A DNA stretch of 64,000 nucleotides, from positions 186,001 to 250,000 of the forward strand of contig NZ_JAFBIL020000005.1 of NCBI RefSeq assembly GCF_016809835.1. Direction: 5' to 3'. Source of the DNA: Massilia soli. Its GTDB lineage: Bacteria > Pseudomonadota > Gammaproteobacteria > Burkholderiales > Burkholderiaceae_D. Positions within the stretch are counted from its first letter, which is position 1. Every line of letters starts with the position of its first letter. Below, piece after piece: positions 48,537 to 58,769 of the stretch. The notes beneath the pieces are model-generated. The model made no database searches and had not been told where the DNA came from. It saw only the letters and a program-made list of their open reading frames with translations. The position numbers and the translations under genes were made by a program.

Positions 48537-49400
48537 TCAGCGGCGCTCGCTCGCGTCAACCGGCTCGTCGTCGGTCTGCACGATGGACACGGGCTTGCCT
48601 TTTGCAAGGCGCCACAGGTACACGGCATAACCGGACAAACCATATAAAACAAAGATCGGCATCAGGACTTTCGGCGGGTCGATCGATACCAGCGCCAGCG
48701 CCAGTGCGATCAGGAACACCACGATGAACGGTACCGACTTGCGGAAGTTCACGTCCTTGAAGCTGTAATACGGTACGTTGGTGACCATCGTCAGTCCGGC
48801 GAACAGCGCGATGCCGAACGAGATCCACGGCAATTGGAAGCCGCTGATTAACAGGTCGTCCATCAGCAGCACAAAGCCCGCCACCATCGCCGCCGCCGCA
48901 GGGCTTGGCAAGCCCTGGAAGAAGCGCTTGTCGACGACTTCGATATTGGTGTTGAAGCGGGCCAGGCGCAGCGCGGCGCCGGCGCAGTAGACGAAGGCGG
49001 CGATCCAGCCAAGCTTGCCCAAGCCGCGCAGCGACCATTCGTAAATCACCAGCGCCGGTGCGGCGCCGAACGACACCATGTCGGACAGGCTGTCGTACTG
49101 GGCGCCGAATTCGGACTGGGTGTTGGTCAGGCGCGCGATGCGGCCGTCCAGGCTATCGAGGATCATCGCGATAAAGATCGCCCACGCGGCGTATTCGAAA
49201 CGCTGGTTCATCGACATGACGATCGCGTAGAAGCCGCAGAACAGCGCCGCTGTGGTGAAGGCGTTTGGCAGCAGGTAGATCCCGCGCGAGCGCACCGGCA
49301 TGCCGTCGGCATCGAATTTCGGGCGGCGGCGGAAACGGGGAATTTTCGCGGCTTTCGCGGACAGGGTTCCGGGCTTTCGGCGGCGTGGGAAGGTGGGCAT
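48537..49400 (-). CDS. pssA: CDP-diacylglycerol-serine O-phosphatidyltransferase
   Basis: A 287-residue inner-membrane CDP-alcohol phosphotransferase making phosphatidylserine. The active-site motif D-x2-D-G-x2-AR-x8-G-x3-D-x3-D is complete in DSLDGRIARLTNTQSEFGAQ followed by YDSLSD. Seven to eight hydrophobic segments follow an Arg/Lys-rich N-terminus. The ATG at 49400 was chosen; a TTG five codons upstream is the alternative. The gene order ilvC / pssA / leuA is common in Burkholderiales. Confidence 0.94.
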   Translation of the reverse strand: MPTFPRRRKPGTLSAKAAKIPRFRRRPKFDADGMPVRSRGIYLLPNAFTTAALFCGFYAIVMSMNQRFEYAAWAIFIAMILDSLDGRIARLTNTQSEFGAQYDSLSDMVSFGAAPALVIYEWSLRGLGKLGWIAAFVYCAGAALRLARFNTNIEVVDKRFFQGLPSPAAAAMVAGFVLLMDDLLISGFQLPWISFGIALFAGLTMVTNVPYYSFKDVNFRKSVPFIVVFLIALALALVSIDPPKVLMPIFVLYGLSGYAVYLWRLAKGKPVSIVQTDDEPVDASERR

Positions 49401-49525
49401 AAGTTTCCGTTTCAAGTGATTGTGTCGCTCTTTGCGGCCGCGCCAGGTTCAGGCGCGCCTGTGCCCAGGTATGCCGGGCTACCTTATTATAGTGGGCAGC
49501 CCGTCAACTTAGCGAACAGATACTG

Positions 49526-50269
49526 TTACTTGAATTTCACCTTTCCTACGAGACGCATTTGGAGGGTGGTTTCGCCCGGCTCGAAGCTGGGTTCGGCGAC
49601 CTGGCCGGAGTCAGCCATCTTGGCAGAGCGCATGCTGGCCATCTCCATTTGCTGCGGAGCGCCGGCATAGTTGCCTGAGCCTTCGAAATCGACCGTATCG
49701 AGCACGGCTTCGCCTGGCTGGCGGCCCATCGCCTTGGCAATCGACGCGATCCGCTCGTTCAGGTTGCGGTAGGTGACGGCAATGCGCTGGTCATCCAGCT
49801 TTTTGGTGGTTTCCGCCGACAGGCCGTAGTTCAGGCCATTCAGACCCAGTACTTTCTGGGCGGCAGCGGTGGTTTTCGGCAACCCCGTCAGGTTATTCGT
49901 CTTGACTTCCAGGTACTGCCCGACGCGCCAGCCGACGATGCTTGGCTTTGGCATGGTGCCGTTCGGCAACGGGCGCACTTCCGAATGCACCGGGTAGGTG
50001 TAGTAGCCGTAGGTCTTCAGCTTGGCCTGCGGATCTTCCTTGCGGATGATCTCGGTGCCCTGCTTCATTTTCTGGTTGACGCGCGAAGCCGCCGCGGCCT
50101 TGTCCTTGTCCTGCTCTTCAATCATGAAGTGCGCAAGCGCCTCGTCGTTGGCGTGGGTGACTTCACCGAAGGCCGGGACGACGACCATGGTGCCGCTGGT
50201 CGATTGGGCGAATGCTGCTTGCGATGCCAGTGCGACACTGGCGAGGACGAGGATGGTTTTGAGCGACAT
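49526..50269 (-). CDS. SIMPL-domain (DUF541) periplasmic protein
   Basis: A 247-residue protein with a signal peptide (MSLKTILVLASVALASQAAFA) and a SIMPL/DUF541 domain covering most of the rest: GTMVVVPAFGEVTHANDEAL near the N-terminus and GLNYGLSAETTKKLDDQRIA in the middle. The family includes oxidative-stress and envelope proteins without a fixed reaction. GGAGAAAA precedes the ATG at 50269. Its place between pssA and ilvC seems incidental. Confidence 0.88.
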   Translation of the reverse strand: MSLKTILVLASVALASQAAFAQSTSGTMVVVPAFGEVTHANDEALAHFMIEEQDKDKAAAASRVNQKMKQGTEIIRKEDPQAKLKTYGYYTYPVHSEVRPLPNGTMPKPSIVGWRVGQYLEVKTNNLTGLPKTTAAAQKVLGLNGLNYGLSAETTKKLDDQRIAVTYRNLNERIASIAKAMGRQPGEAVLDTVDFEGSGNYAGAPQQMEMASMRSAKMADSGQVAEPSFEPGETTLQMRLVGKVKFK

Positions 50270-50405
50270 TGTTTTTCTCCAAGGGTTGATGTGCGGGCGA
50301 CCGCGTAGTATCAACAATACAATCAAATCAATAATCGCTGTGCCACGGAAATATATGGTTGCACATTGGTTGATTTGTAACCTTGGTGGGAATGGGCGGA
50401 TCATA

Positions 50406-50463
50406 GGGTTTCCGCCTGCGCCGGAACGACGGCAAATCGTCGTTCCCGCGCAGGCGGGAACCC
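50406..50463. repeat. REPIN-like palindrome
   Basis: GGGTTTCCGCCTGCGCCGGA (continuing to ACGAC) and its imperfect reverse complement, TCGTTCCCGCGCAGGCGGGA (continuing to ACCC), are separated by about 7 bp. It lies 13 bp past the ilvC stop codon. Compare 36253 and 25549. Confidence 0.8.
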
Positions 50464-50476
50464 ATGCATGACTTGC

Positions 50477-51532
<1,056 letters not shown>

Positions 51533-52024
51533 TTAAACTTTGAGGATGCGTTCGCCGCGGCCGATGCCCGATCCGCCGGTTCGCACCGTTTCGAGGATGG
51601 AGGCGCGGTCGATCGAGTCGATGAACGCGTCGAGCTTGCCCTTGTTGCCGGTCAGTTCGATCGTATAGGTCTTCTCGGTCACGTCGATGATGCGGCCGCG
51701 GAAGATGTCCGCCGTGCGCTTCATCTCTTCGCGTTCCTTGCCGACCGCCCTGACCTTGATCAGCATGAGCTCGCGCTCGATGTGCTGGCCTTCGGTGAGG
51801 TCAACCACTTTCACCACTTCAATCAGGCGGTTCAGGTGCTTGGTGATCTGCTCGATGATGTCGTCCGAGCCGCTGGTGACAATCGTCATGCGCGACAGGG
51901 TGGCGTCTTCGGTCGGCGCCACCGTCAGGGTCTCGATGTTGTAGCCGCGCGCGGAAAACAGGCCCACGACGCGCGACAGCGCACCGGCTTCGTTCTCAAG
52001 CAATACAGAAATAATATGGCGCAT
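51533..52024 (-). CDS. ilvH: Acetolactate synthase small (regulatory) subunit
   Basis: A 163-residue regulatory subunit. The N-terminal ACT domain (HIISVLLENEAGALSRVVGL) binds valine, and the C-terminal domain interacts with the large subunit. The start overlaps the ilvI stop by one base (TAATG), so the two subunits are coupled. Confidence 0.97.
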   Translation of the reverse strand: MRHIISVLLENEAGALSRVVGLFSARGYNIETLTVAPTEDATLSRMTIVTSGSDDIIEQITKHLNRLIEVVKVVDLTEGQHIERELMLIKVRAVGKEREEMKRTADIFRGRIIDVTEKTYTIELTGNKGKLDAFIDSIDRASILETVRTGGSGIGRGERILKV

Positions 52025-53751
52025 TACAGGTCCTCCGATCCGAGCAGCATTTCGGACAGGCCTTTGCCCGACTTGACCATCGGCCAGACATTCTCGGACT
52101 GGTCGGTGATGAAGTTCATGAACACCAGGCGGTCCTTCATGCCGAAGGCTTCCTTGAGCGCGCCGTCGACGTCGCCGGGTTTCTCGATGCGCATGCCGAC
52201 GTGGCCATACGCTTCGGCCAGCTTTTCAAAGTCGGGCAGCGATTCCATGTAGGACTCCGAATAGCGCGAGCCGTAGTCGATTTCCTGCCACTGCCGGACC
52301 ATGCCGAGGAAGCGGTTGTTGAGCATGATGATCTTCGGCGTCAGGTGATACTGCTTGCAGGTGGCAAGTTCCTGGATGCACATCTGGATCGAGCCTTCGC
52401 CGGTGATGCAGGCAACCGTCGCGCCGGGGTTGGCCATCTGCACGCCCATGGCGTACGGCAGGCCCACGCCCATCGTGCCCAGGCCACCGGAGTTGATCCA
52501 GCGGCGCGGCTTGTCGAACGGGTAGTATTGCGCGGCCCACATCTGGTGCTGGCCGACGTCGGAGGTGATGAAGGCGTCGCCCTTGGTCACTTCCCATACC
52601 TTTTCAACTACCGACTGCGGCTTGATCAGCGTATCGGAGCCGGCGTACTTCAGGCATTCGCGTCCGCGCCATTCGTCGATCTGCTTCCACCAGTCGGTGA
52701 TGTTGGCCGGGTTCGGCTTGACCTCGGCGGCGTCGAGCTGGGCGAGGAACTCGACCAGCACCTCCTTGACGTTGCCGACGATCGGAATATCGACCTTGAC
52801 GCGCTTGGAGATCGACGATGGATCGATGTCGATATGGATGATCTTGCGCGGGTTCGATGCAAAGTGCTTCGGGTTGCCGATCACGCGGTCGTCGAAGCGG
52901 GCGCCGATGGCGATCAGGACGTCGCAGTGCTGCATCGCCATGTTCGCTTCGTAAGTACCGTGCATGCCAGGCATGCCGACGAAGTTCTTGCTCGACGCGC
53001 GGTACGCACCCAGGCCCATCAGGGTGTTGGTAACCGGGAAGCCAAGCTTGTCGACCAGGCGGTTCAGCTCCGGCGAGGCGTTCGCGAGAATGACGCCGCC
53101 GCCGCTGTAGATCATCGGGCGTTCGGCCTGCAGCAGCATCTGCACTGCCTTGCGGATCTGCCCGGTGTGGCCCTTGTCGACCGGCTTGTACGAGCGCATC
53201 TCGATATCCTTCGGATAGTCGTAGACGCACTTGTGCATGCTGATGTCTTTCGGGATATCGACCAGCACCGGTCCCGGACGGCCGGTCCTGGCGATGAAGA
53301 AGGCTTTCTTGATGGTCGATGCCAGGTCGCGGACATCCTTGACCAGGAAGTTGTGCTTGACCACGGGGCGGGTGATGCCCACGGTGTCGCATTCCTGGAA
53401 GGCGTCCTGGCCAATGGCGTGGCTCGGCACCTGGCCGGAGATCACCACCATCGGGATCGAGTCCATGTACGCGGTCGACAGGCCGGTGACGGCGTTGGTG
53501 ACCCCGGGACCGGACGTGACGAGGGCGACGCCAACGGTGTTCGAGCTGCGCGAATAGGCGTCGGCAGCGTGGACGGCGGCCTGTTCGTGGCGCACCAATA
53601 CGTGCTGGAATTTGTCTTGCTGGAAGATGGCGTCGTAGATATACAGGACTGCCCCGCCCGGATAGCCAAAGACGTGTTTCACGCCCTCTTCGGCCAGGCA
53701 ACGCACGACGATCTCAGCGCCCGTGATGGGAGCCGTTGTTTCGTTACTCAT
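52024..53751 (-). CDS. ilvI: Acetolactate synthase large (catalytic) subunit
   Basis: A 575-residue ThDP enzyme making acetolactate or acetohydroxybutyrate. The catalytic Glu lies in VRHEQAAVHAADAYSR, the ThDP/Mg motif is in ITGEGSIQMCIQELATCKQYHL continuing to NNRFLGMVRQWQ, and the FAD region is intact. First gene of ilvI-ilvH-ilvC. AAAGGA precedes the ATG. Confidence 0.97.
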   Translation of the reverse strand: MSNETTAPITGAEIVVRCLAEEGVKHVFGYPGGAVLYIYDAIFQQDKFQHVLVRHEQAAVHAADAYSRSSNTVGVALVTSGPGVTNAVTGLSTAYMDSIPMVVISGQVPSHAIGQDAFQECDTVGITRPVVKHNFLVKDVRDLASTIKKAFFIARTGRPGPVLVDIPKDISMHKCVYDYPKDIEMRSYKPVDKGHTGQIRKAVQMLLQAERPMIYSGGGVILANASPELNRLVDKLGFPVTNTLMGLGAYRASSKNFVGMPGMHGTYEANMAMQHCDVLIAIGARFDDRVIGNPKHFASNPRKIIHIDIDPSSISKRVKVDIPIVGNVKEVLVEFLAQLDAAEVKPNPANITDWWKQIDEWRGRECLKYAGSDTLIKPQSVVEKVWEVTKGDAFITSDVGQHQMWAAQYYPFDKPRRWINSGGLGTMGVGLPYAMGVQMANPGATVACITGEGSIQMCIQELATCKQYHLTPKIIMLNNRFLGMVRQWQEIDYGSRYSESYMESLPDFEKLAEAYGHVGMRIEKPGDVDGALKEAFGMKDRLVFMNFITDQSENVWPMVKSGKGLSEMLLGSEDL

Positions 53752-54213
53752 GATACATTCCTTTCAAAACCCATTGGGAGGTGATCGGATGCTCTTTCCT
53801 AACGAAGTACGCGTGCCGCGACAGTGCTCAGGCTTCCCTTCTTTCTGCGGTCGCCGCAATCCTTCTCGTACCCATAGGTACGTTACGAACTGAGGCTAAA
53901 CGCAACTCGTTTGGCATGAGTTTCTGTAGCGGCTGTACGAACCTCTCACGCTTGTGGCGCGGGTTAGAGCAAACTGCCTACATATGAAAGCGCGCCAGTG
54001 CGTTGCCGGCATTGTGCGCCGGCCGCGACCGGCCTGAGCTTTGGGAGTGCAAAGCGTCCCTAACCTTACTGCGTTGCACCATTTTGGTCAAGATAAAAAA
54101 ATGCGCTTTTTCAGGGCAAAATGGCGCAAAAACGGTAAATTTCCAGCAAGAAGGCCGGTAATTTGCTAGCATGCCTCAGTTTTTCCACCCGGCCATACCG
54201 TTCCTCCTTTTGC
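53752..54213. other. ilvI leader and sigma-factor promoter region
   Basis: A 462-bp gap between divergent genes. On the minus strand it holds the leader of ilvI with a 29-codon upstream frame (53828-53917) and a GC-rich hairpin-forming stretch near 54020 (GCCGGCCGCGACCGGC). No intrinsic terminator with a T-tract was found between the small frame and ilvI. On the plus strand the sigma-factor promoter should lie near 54100-54200; it was not resolved. Confidence 0.5.
53828..53917 (-). CDS. Candidate ilv leader peptide (upstream ORF)
   Basis: An ATG-initiated frame of 29 codons ending in TGA, 77 bp before the ilvI start. The peptide starts MPNELRLASVRNVPMGTRR and is rich in Arg, Leu, Val and Ile; 5 of 29 codons are branched-chain (L5, L7, V10, V13, I20), and two basic RR pairs follow. 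No strong SD precedes the ATG. A role in attenuation or translational sensing of branched-chain amino acids is inference. Confidence 0.4.
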   Translation of the reverse strand: MPNELRLASVRNVPMGTRRIAATAERREA

Positions 54214-54783
54214 ATGGCGACCGATAAAGAACTCTCCGATTTCCTCGCGCACGTAGAAAAGCGCGCATTCAAGCAGGCCGTCTACGCGGTCCGCAAGGAT
54301 GAGTCTGCCCTTGATATCGTGCAGGACGCGATGATCAAGCTTGCCGAAAAATACGGAGACAAGCCCGCCGCCGAGCTGCCGATGCTGTTCCAGCGCATTT
54401 TGCAAAACACCATCCTCGATTACTTCCGGCGCGAAAAGGTGCGCAATACCTGGATCAGCCTGTTCTCCGGCATGGGAAAGCGCGATGGCGACCATGACGA
54501 TTTTGATATACTCGACTCTTACGAGGCGGAGGACGGATCGCGGGCATCGGAGTCAACCGCGGACCAGTTCGAGCGCATGCAGACGCTCGGCCTGATCGAA
54601 GCGGAAGTACAAAAGCTGCCGACGCGTCAACGCGAAGCCTTCCTCATGCGTTACTGGCAGGATATGGACGTGGCTGAAACGGCCGAGGCGATGGGATGTT
54701 CGGAGGGCAGCGTCAAGACGCACTGCTCGCGGGCCACGCACACACTGGCGGCGTCGCTGAAAGCCAAGGGAATTAAACTATGA
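54214..54783 (+). CDS. RNA polymerase sigma factor, sigma-70 family (ECF-type)
   Basis: A 189-residue sigma factor. Region 2 covers about residues 25-95 (ALDIVQDAMIKLAEKYGD; FQRILQNTILDYFRREKVRN), a variable acidic linker follows, and region 4 covers about 130-185 (LPTRQREAFLMRYWQDMDVAETAEAMGCSEG, then SVKTHCSRATHTLA). The ATG at 54214 was chosen because the upstream extension is not sigma-like. It overlaps the DUF3619 gene by 4 bp; the membrane protein there could act as its anti-sigma partner, by analogy with other ECF pairs. Confidence 0.92.
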   Translation: MATDKELSDFLAHVEKRAFKQAVYAVRKDESALDIVQDAMIKLAEKYGDKPAAELPMLFQRILQNTILDYFRREKVRNTWISLFSGMGKRDGDHDDFDILDSYEAEDGSRASESTADQFERMQTLGLIEAEVQKLPTRQREAFLMRYWQDMDVAETAEAMGCSEGSVKTHCSRATHTLAASLKAKGIKL

Positions 54784-55175
54784 ACACCGACGACCTCAAT
54801 TTTGCGTACAAGGTAAGACATGCCTTGAACGACAACCTCGACAACCTGCCGCCTTCGACGACGGACCGACTCGCTGCCGCGCGCAAGCTCGCCGTGTCGC
54901 GCAAGAAAGCCAACGCCAGCCCGCTGCGCGCCGTTCATCACGCCATCGCCGGCAACGCCTCTTCGCTGTTGTCGTTCGAGTGGCTCGGCCGCATGGGCGT
55001 GGCGGTGCCGTTGATGGTGATGGTCGCCGGCCTGGCCGGCATCTACCAGTTCCAGGAAGAACAGCGTATCGCTGAAGTTGCCGAGCTCGATGCCGGCGTA
55101 CTGTCCGACGAATTGCCGCTGACCGCCTATCTCGACCAGGGCTTCAACGCCTACGTCGACGAGCGCACCCAATGA
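54780..55175 (+). CDS. DUF3619 single-pass membrane protein
   Basis: A 131-residue protein with a cytoplasmic-looking N-terminal 70 residues, one membrane helix (about 78-96: MGVAVPLMVMVAGLAGIYQF) and a short acidic C-terminal part. It matches the DUF3619 pattern seen next to this type of sigma factor in Burkholderiales. Start and stop both overlap the neighbours by 4 bp. The position suggests an anti-sigma role; unproven. Confidence 0.88.
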   Translation: MNTDDLNFAYKVRHALNDNLDNLPPSTTDRLAAARKLAVSRKKANASPLRAVHHAIAGNASSLLSFEWLGRMGVAVPLMVMVAGLAGIYQFQEEQRIAEVAELDAGVLSDELPLTAYLDQGFNAYVDERTQ

Positions 55176-55702
55176 TCGTCAAGCTGTTACGCGCAGCCGC
55201 CGTCGCGGCGGCCATGCTGGCCGGTGTGGTGGCGGTCGCACAGTCGGCGCCGCCCAAACACGGCGCGGTTCCGTCCGCAACCAAGCCGTCATGGGCCGAG
55301 CTGACGCCCGCCCAGCAAATGGCGCTCTCGCCGCTCAAGGGCGAGTGGAACACGCTGGAAGCGGTGCGCAAGCAGAAGTGGCTGGAGATCGCCAACCGTT
55401 TTTCGTCGATGCAGCCGGGCGAGCAGCAGCGCATGCATGACCGCATGCGCGACTGGGTCAAGCTGACGCCGGAACAGCGCAAGGTCGCGCGCGAAAACTA
55501 TGCGCGCGTCAAGAAGATCGACAAGGACGAGCGCAGCGCCAAGTGGCAGCAGTACCAGCAGCTTCCCGAAGAACAAAAGCAGAAGCTGGCCGCCGACGCC
55601 GCGCGCAAGCGCAAGGCAGGCGCCGCTTCGCCCAAACCTGGCGACACGCCACCATCCACCTCACCGGCCCAGCCGGCACCGCCCGCACCAAATGCAAAAT
55701 AG
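55172..55702 (+). CDS. DUF3106 exported protein
   Basis: A 176-residue protein with an N-terminal signal (cleavage near residue 25). A helical, Lys/Gln-rich DUF3106 core follows (LTPAQQMALSPLKGEWNTLE; RMRDWVKLTPEQRKVARENY), with a Pro/Ala-rich tail. It is probably periplasmic. The pattern of repeated L(T/S)P-x-(E/Q) segments recalls periplasmic metal- or stress-sensing helical proteins. Its 3' end overlaps the next gene by 11 bp. Confidence 0.87.
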   Translation: MIVKLLRAAAVAAAMLAGVVAVAQSAPPKHGAVPSATKPSWAELTPAQQMALSPLKGEWNTLEAVRKQKWLEIANRFSSMQPGEQQRMHDRMRDWVKLTPEQRKVARENYARVKKIDKDERSAKWQQYQQLPEEQKQKLAADAARKRKAGAASPKPGDTPPSTSPAQPAPPAPNAK

Positions 55703-56231
55703 TAAGCCGCTCGTCGTCACACCCACCCTGAAACGCCGTTTTATCTGCCTGGTTTATGAAGCGTTTTTGCTGACCGCCGTGGTCATGTTCGCGCTGTTCG
55801 TGTTCCTGTTCCTCACTCAGAAGCTGCAGGGCGGGCCGGTGCAGGAATATGGCCGCCAGATCGTGCTGTTTCTCGCCTCGGGCGCCTACTTCATCCACTC
55901 CTGGACTGGCAGCGGCCACACGCTGGCGATGAAAACCTGGCGTATCAAGCTGGTCAAGGTCGGCCATGCGGCCGTGCCGTTCAAGACGGCGTTGCTGCGC
56001 TATGTGTTTGCCTGGGGCTGGGTGTTCCCTGCCCTGGCCATCTGCTACGCATTCGGATTGACCAGCAAAGCCCAGGTCAGCGCGGCGCTGGCGATCAATA
56101 TCGTGCTGTGGGGCCTGAGCGCCCTGGTCGACAGGGATGGCCAGTTCCTGCATGACCGCCTCGCCGGTACGCGGCTGATCCAGCTGCCAAAACCGGTCAA
56201 GGCGCAAAAGGCCAAGGCCGCAGTGTCGTAG
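55692..56231 (+). CDS. RDD family membrane protein
   Basis: A 179-residue RDD protein with about four hydrophobic segments. The signature is LKRRFICLVYEAFLLTAVVM near the N-terminus, KTWRIKLVKVGHAAVPFKTALLRYV in the middle, and DRDGQFLHDRLAGTRLIQLP at the end. It ends the sigma - DUF3619 - DUF3106 - RDD transcription unit. It is not a close relative of the two duplicated RDD proteins at 43366 and 45228. Confidence 0.9.
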   Translation: MQNSKPLVVTPTLKRRFICLVYEAFLLTAVVMFALFVFLFLTQKLQGGPVQEYGRQIVLFLASGAYFIHSWTGSGHTLAMKTWRIKLVKVGHAAVPFKTALLRYVFAWGWVFPALAICYAFGLTSKAQVSAALAINIVLWGLSALVDRDGQFLHDRLAGTRLIQLPKPVKAQKAKAAVS

Positions 56232-56307
56232 GGACGTATCGACGTATGATCGGGAACGTGGAATCTTGAAGTATCATTAACTACTTCCATTCCATGCGAG
56301 TCTCGTC

Positions 56308-57810
56308 ATGTCCACGCTGCTGCCGATTGCCAAAGCCACCTCCTCCACGCTCGGCCCCCTCTCCAACCTCGTCAACCGCCATGGCTGCATCACCGGCGCC
56401 ACCGGCACCGGCAAGACCGTCACGCTGCAGGTCATCGCGCAGGCGCTGTCCGGCATCGGCGTGCCGGTGTTCATGGCCGACGTAAAGGGCGACTTATCCG
56501 GCATGGCAAAAGCCGGCGCGCTGTCGGAAAAAATGGGCGCGCGCCTGCAGTCGCTGGGCGTCGATGCGCCGCAGTGGGCCGGCTGCCCGGTCACCTTCTG
56601 GGACGTGTTCGGCGAGAAGGGCCACCCGGTGCGCGCGACCATCTCCGACCTCGGCCCGCTGCTGCTGGCGCGCATGCTGAACCTGAACGACACCCAGGAA
56701 GGCGTGCTGCAGCTGGTCTTCAAGATCGCCGACGACAGCGGCATGCTGCTGCTCGACACGCGCGACCTGCGCACGATGCTGCAGCACGTCGGCGACAATG
56801 CGGCCGACTACCGCACCGAATACGGCAACATCTCGGCCGCCAGCATCGGCGCGATCCAGCGCGGGCTGATCGGCATCGAGGAGCAAGGCGGCGACCAGTT
56901 CTTCGGCGAGCCGATGCTGAACATCGACGACCTGCTGCAGACCGATGCGCGCGGCAAGGGCGTGGTCAACATCCTGGCCGCCGACAAGCTGATGAACGCG
57001 CCGCGGCTGTACTCCGTGTTCCTGCTGTGGATGCTCTCGGAACTGTTCGAAAACCTGCCCGAAGTGGGCGATCTCGATAAGCCGAAGCTGGTGTTCTTCT
57101 TCGACGAGGCGCACCTGCTGTTCGACGAGGCGCCCAAGGCGCTGCTGCAAAAGATCGAGCAAGTGGTGCGGCTGATCCGCTCGAAGGGCGTCGGCGTTTT
57201 CTTCGTTACGCAAAATCCCCTGGATATCCCGGAAACCGTGCTCGGACAGCTGGGCAACCGCGTCCAGCATGCGCTGCGCGCCTACACGCCGCGCGACCAG
57301 AAGGCCGTCAAGGCCGCCGCTGAAACCTTCCGCCCCAACCCCGCGCTGGACACCGCGCAGGTGATCACCGGACTTGGCGTGGGCGAGGCGCTGGTATCCT
57401 TCCTCGATGAGAAGGGACGCCCGAACATGGTCGAACGCGCGTTCATCCTGCCGCCTGCTTCGCAGATCGGACCGATTAACGATGCCGAACGCCAGCAAGT
57501 GACGGCAAGCTCCGTGGTCGCGGGCGTCTATGAAAAGACCATCGACCGCGAATCGGCGCACGAGATGATCAGCGCAAGGGTCGCGGCGGCCGCCGCGGTT
57601 CAGCAGCCGGCACCCGCGGCGAAAGGCAAGGCAGCACCGGCTGAGGAGCCAGCCGCTGGCGGGATGTTCGGCGGTTTGTTCGGCGGCGGCTCCAGCAAGC
57701 GCGAGTCGCCGGTTCAGGCGATGATGAAATCGGCGGCGCGCAGCATCGGCTCGCAGGTAGGACGCGAGATCATTCGCGGGGTGCTCGGGTCGATTCTCAA
57801 GAAGCGCTGA
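56308..57810 (+). CDS. HerA-like ATPase (DUF853)
   Basis: A 500-residue P-loop ATPase of the HerA/FtsK superfamily. Walker A is [13 protein letters not shown] (residues about 29-41), and Walker B is [18 protein letters not shown] (near residue 260). The central segment [21 protein letters not shown] and sensor-like [20 protein letters not shown] are typical. The C-terminus is Gly/Ala-rich ([15 protein letters not shown]) and then basic. A DNA-handling role is assumed from the family; no NurA-like nuclease gene is adjacent. Confidence 0.92.
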   Translation: MSTLLPIAKATSSTLGPLSNLVNRHGCITGATGTGKTVTLQVIAQALSGIGVPVFMADVKGDLSGMAKAGALSEKMGARLQSLGVDAPQWAGCPVTFWDVFGEKGHPVRATISDLGPLLLARMLNLNDTQEGVLQLVFKIADDSGMLLLDTRDLRTMLQHVGDNAADYRTEYGNISAASIGAIQRGLIGIEEQGGDQFFGEPMLNIDDLLQTDARGKGVVNILAADKLMNAPRLYSVFLLWMLSELFENLPEVGDLDKPKLVFFFDEAHLLFDEAPKALLQKIEQVVRLIRSKGVGVFFVTQNPLDIPETVLGQLGNRVQHALRAYTPRDQKAVKAAAETFRPNPALDTAQVITGLGVGEALVSFLDEKGRPNMVERAFILPPASQIGPINDAERQQVTASSVVAGVYEKTIDRESAHEMISARVAAAAAVQQPAPAAKGKAAPAEEPAAGGMFGGLFGGGSSKRESPVQAMMKSAARSIGSQVGREIIRGVLGSILKKR

Positions 57811-57813
57811 CGC

Positions 57814-58488
57814 CTAGCACGGCGCCACCACGCGCACCACCGTCTCCTTGTAGTCCTTGAATCCCATGCGCAGGTATAGCGCATGGGCGCTGGCGTTGGT
57901 GCTCATCACGTGCAGGAACGGGGTCTCGCCGCGCTGCATCTGGCGCATCAACAGCTTTGCCATCAGGCGGCGCGCGTAGCCCCTGCCCTGGTAATCGGGA
58001 TGGGTGCACACGCCGCTGATCTCGCGCAGGCCGGTGGCGGCCGCGCGCTCGCCCGCCATCGCGACCAGGCGTCCATTGTCCACATAACCGAAGTACTCTC
58101 CCAGTTCCGGCGTGCGCGGGCCGAACGGGCCGGGGCGGGTGAGCATCGCCAGGTCGTACGCCTGCTGCGCATGCTCCGGCCCGAGCAAAATGGCGTCCGG
58201 CGCCTCGTCGTGCGGCGGGGGCGGCGCATCCCACACCATCAGGTACATCGTGGATTCGGCTTCGATCACCCATCCGTCGGGCACCTGGCCGGACCACCCT
58301 TCGCAATAGAAGTGCTCGCCCGGCGTGCAGAAAGGCCGCAGGGACGCGAAGTCGGGCCGACTGGCATCGGGAAAGGCGACGATCGGCGAGAAGCCGGGCG
58401 CGAAGCGGAGCGCAGCCGGCGTGCCGGTAGCAAATTTTGCATGTGGGCCAGTGAGGCAAGCCCAAAAGATATTCTCAAGCGCCAGCAC
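57814..58488 (-). CDS. GNAT family N-acetyltransferase
   Basis: A 224-residue acetyltransferase. The acetyl-CoA motif region reads ISGVCTHPDYQGRGYARRLM (Q/R-x2-G-x-G/A type) near residues 160-180, followed by TPFLHVMSTNASAHALYLRM and GFKDYKETVVRVV. The N-terminal half is more variable and could hold the substrate site. It resembles FR47-like proteins. It converges on the HerA gene, 3 bp apart. Confidence 0.88.
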   Translation of the reverse strand: MLALENIFWACLTGPHAKFATGTPAALRFAPGFSPIVAFPDASRPDFASLRPFCTPGEHFYCEGWSGQVPDGWVIEAESTMYLMVWDAPPPPHDEAPDAILLGPEHAQQAYDLAMLTRPGPFGPRTPELGEYFGYVDNGRLVAMAGERAAATGLREISGVCTHPDYQGRGYARRLMAKLLMRQMQRGETPFLHVMSTNASAHALYLRMGFKDYKETVVRVVAPC

Positions 58489-58737
58489 ACCCGGTCTCCT
58501 GCGATCTTAGAGATGCACAGCATACAGCAGCCCGGCCTAAGGCGAGGAGTAAGCAAGTGGCAACACACGACCACTCTTTTTCTACTATGAAAAAAGCATT
58601 GTTTGTTGATTATTCGCAATAACAGGGCAGCTACTGTTGCGCTGCGACATCATTTTGTTTTGGAATTGATATTGTTGCCTACACCTGCGCCGCATATTGG
58701 TGCGCATTTTCTTTCCGTTGGGCTACTCTGTATACAC

Positions 58738-58769
58738 GTCGGCCCCCTGTCCCTTTGGGACAAGCCGAC
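58738..58769 (+). promoter_or_regulatory. Long hairpin in the chemoreceptor leader
   Basis: Outer arms GTCGGC/GCCGAC and inner arms TGTCCC/GGGACA (loop TTT) form one long stem about 50 bp upstream of the chemoreceptor start, within a 330-bp gap (58489-58818) that holds no other gene. There is no T-tract after it, so it is more likely a leader structure or protein-binding palindrome than a terminator. Confidence 0.5.

Noticed and set aside
57797-58465. 222-codon frame overlapping the GNAT gene in another frame
   Set aside because: The alternative frame at 57814-58488 carries the acetyl-CoA-binding motif and normal composition; this one does not.
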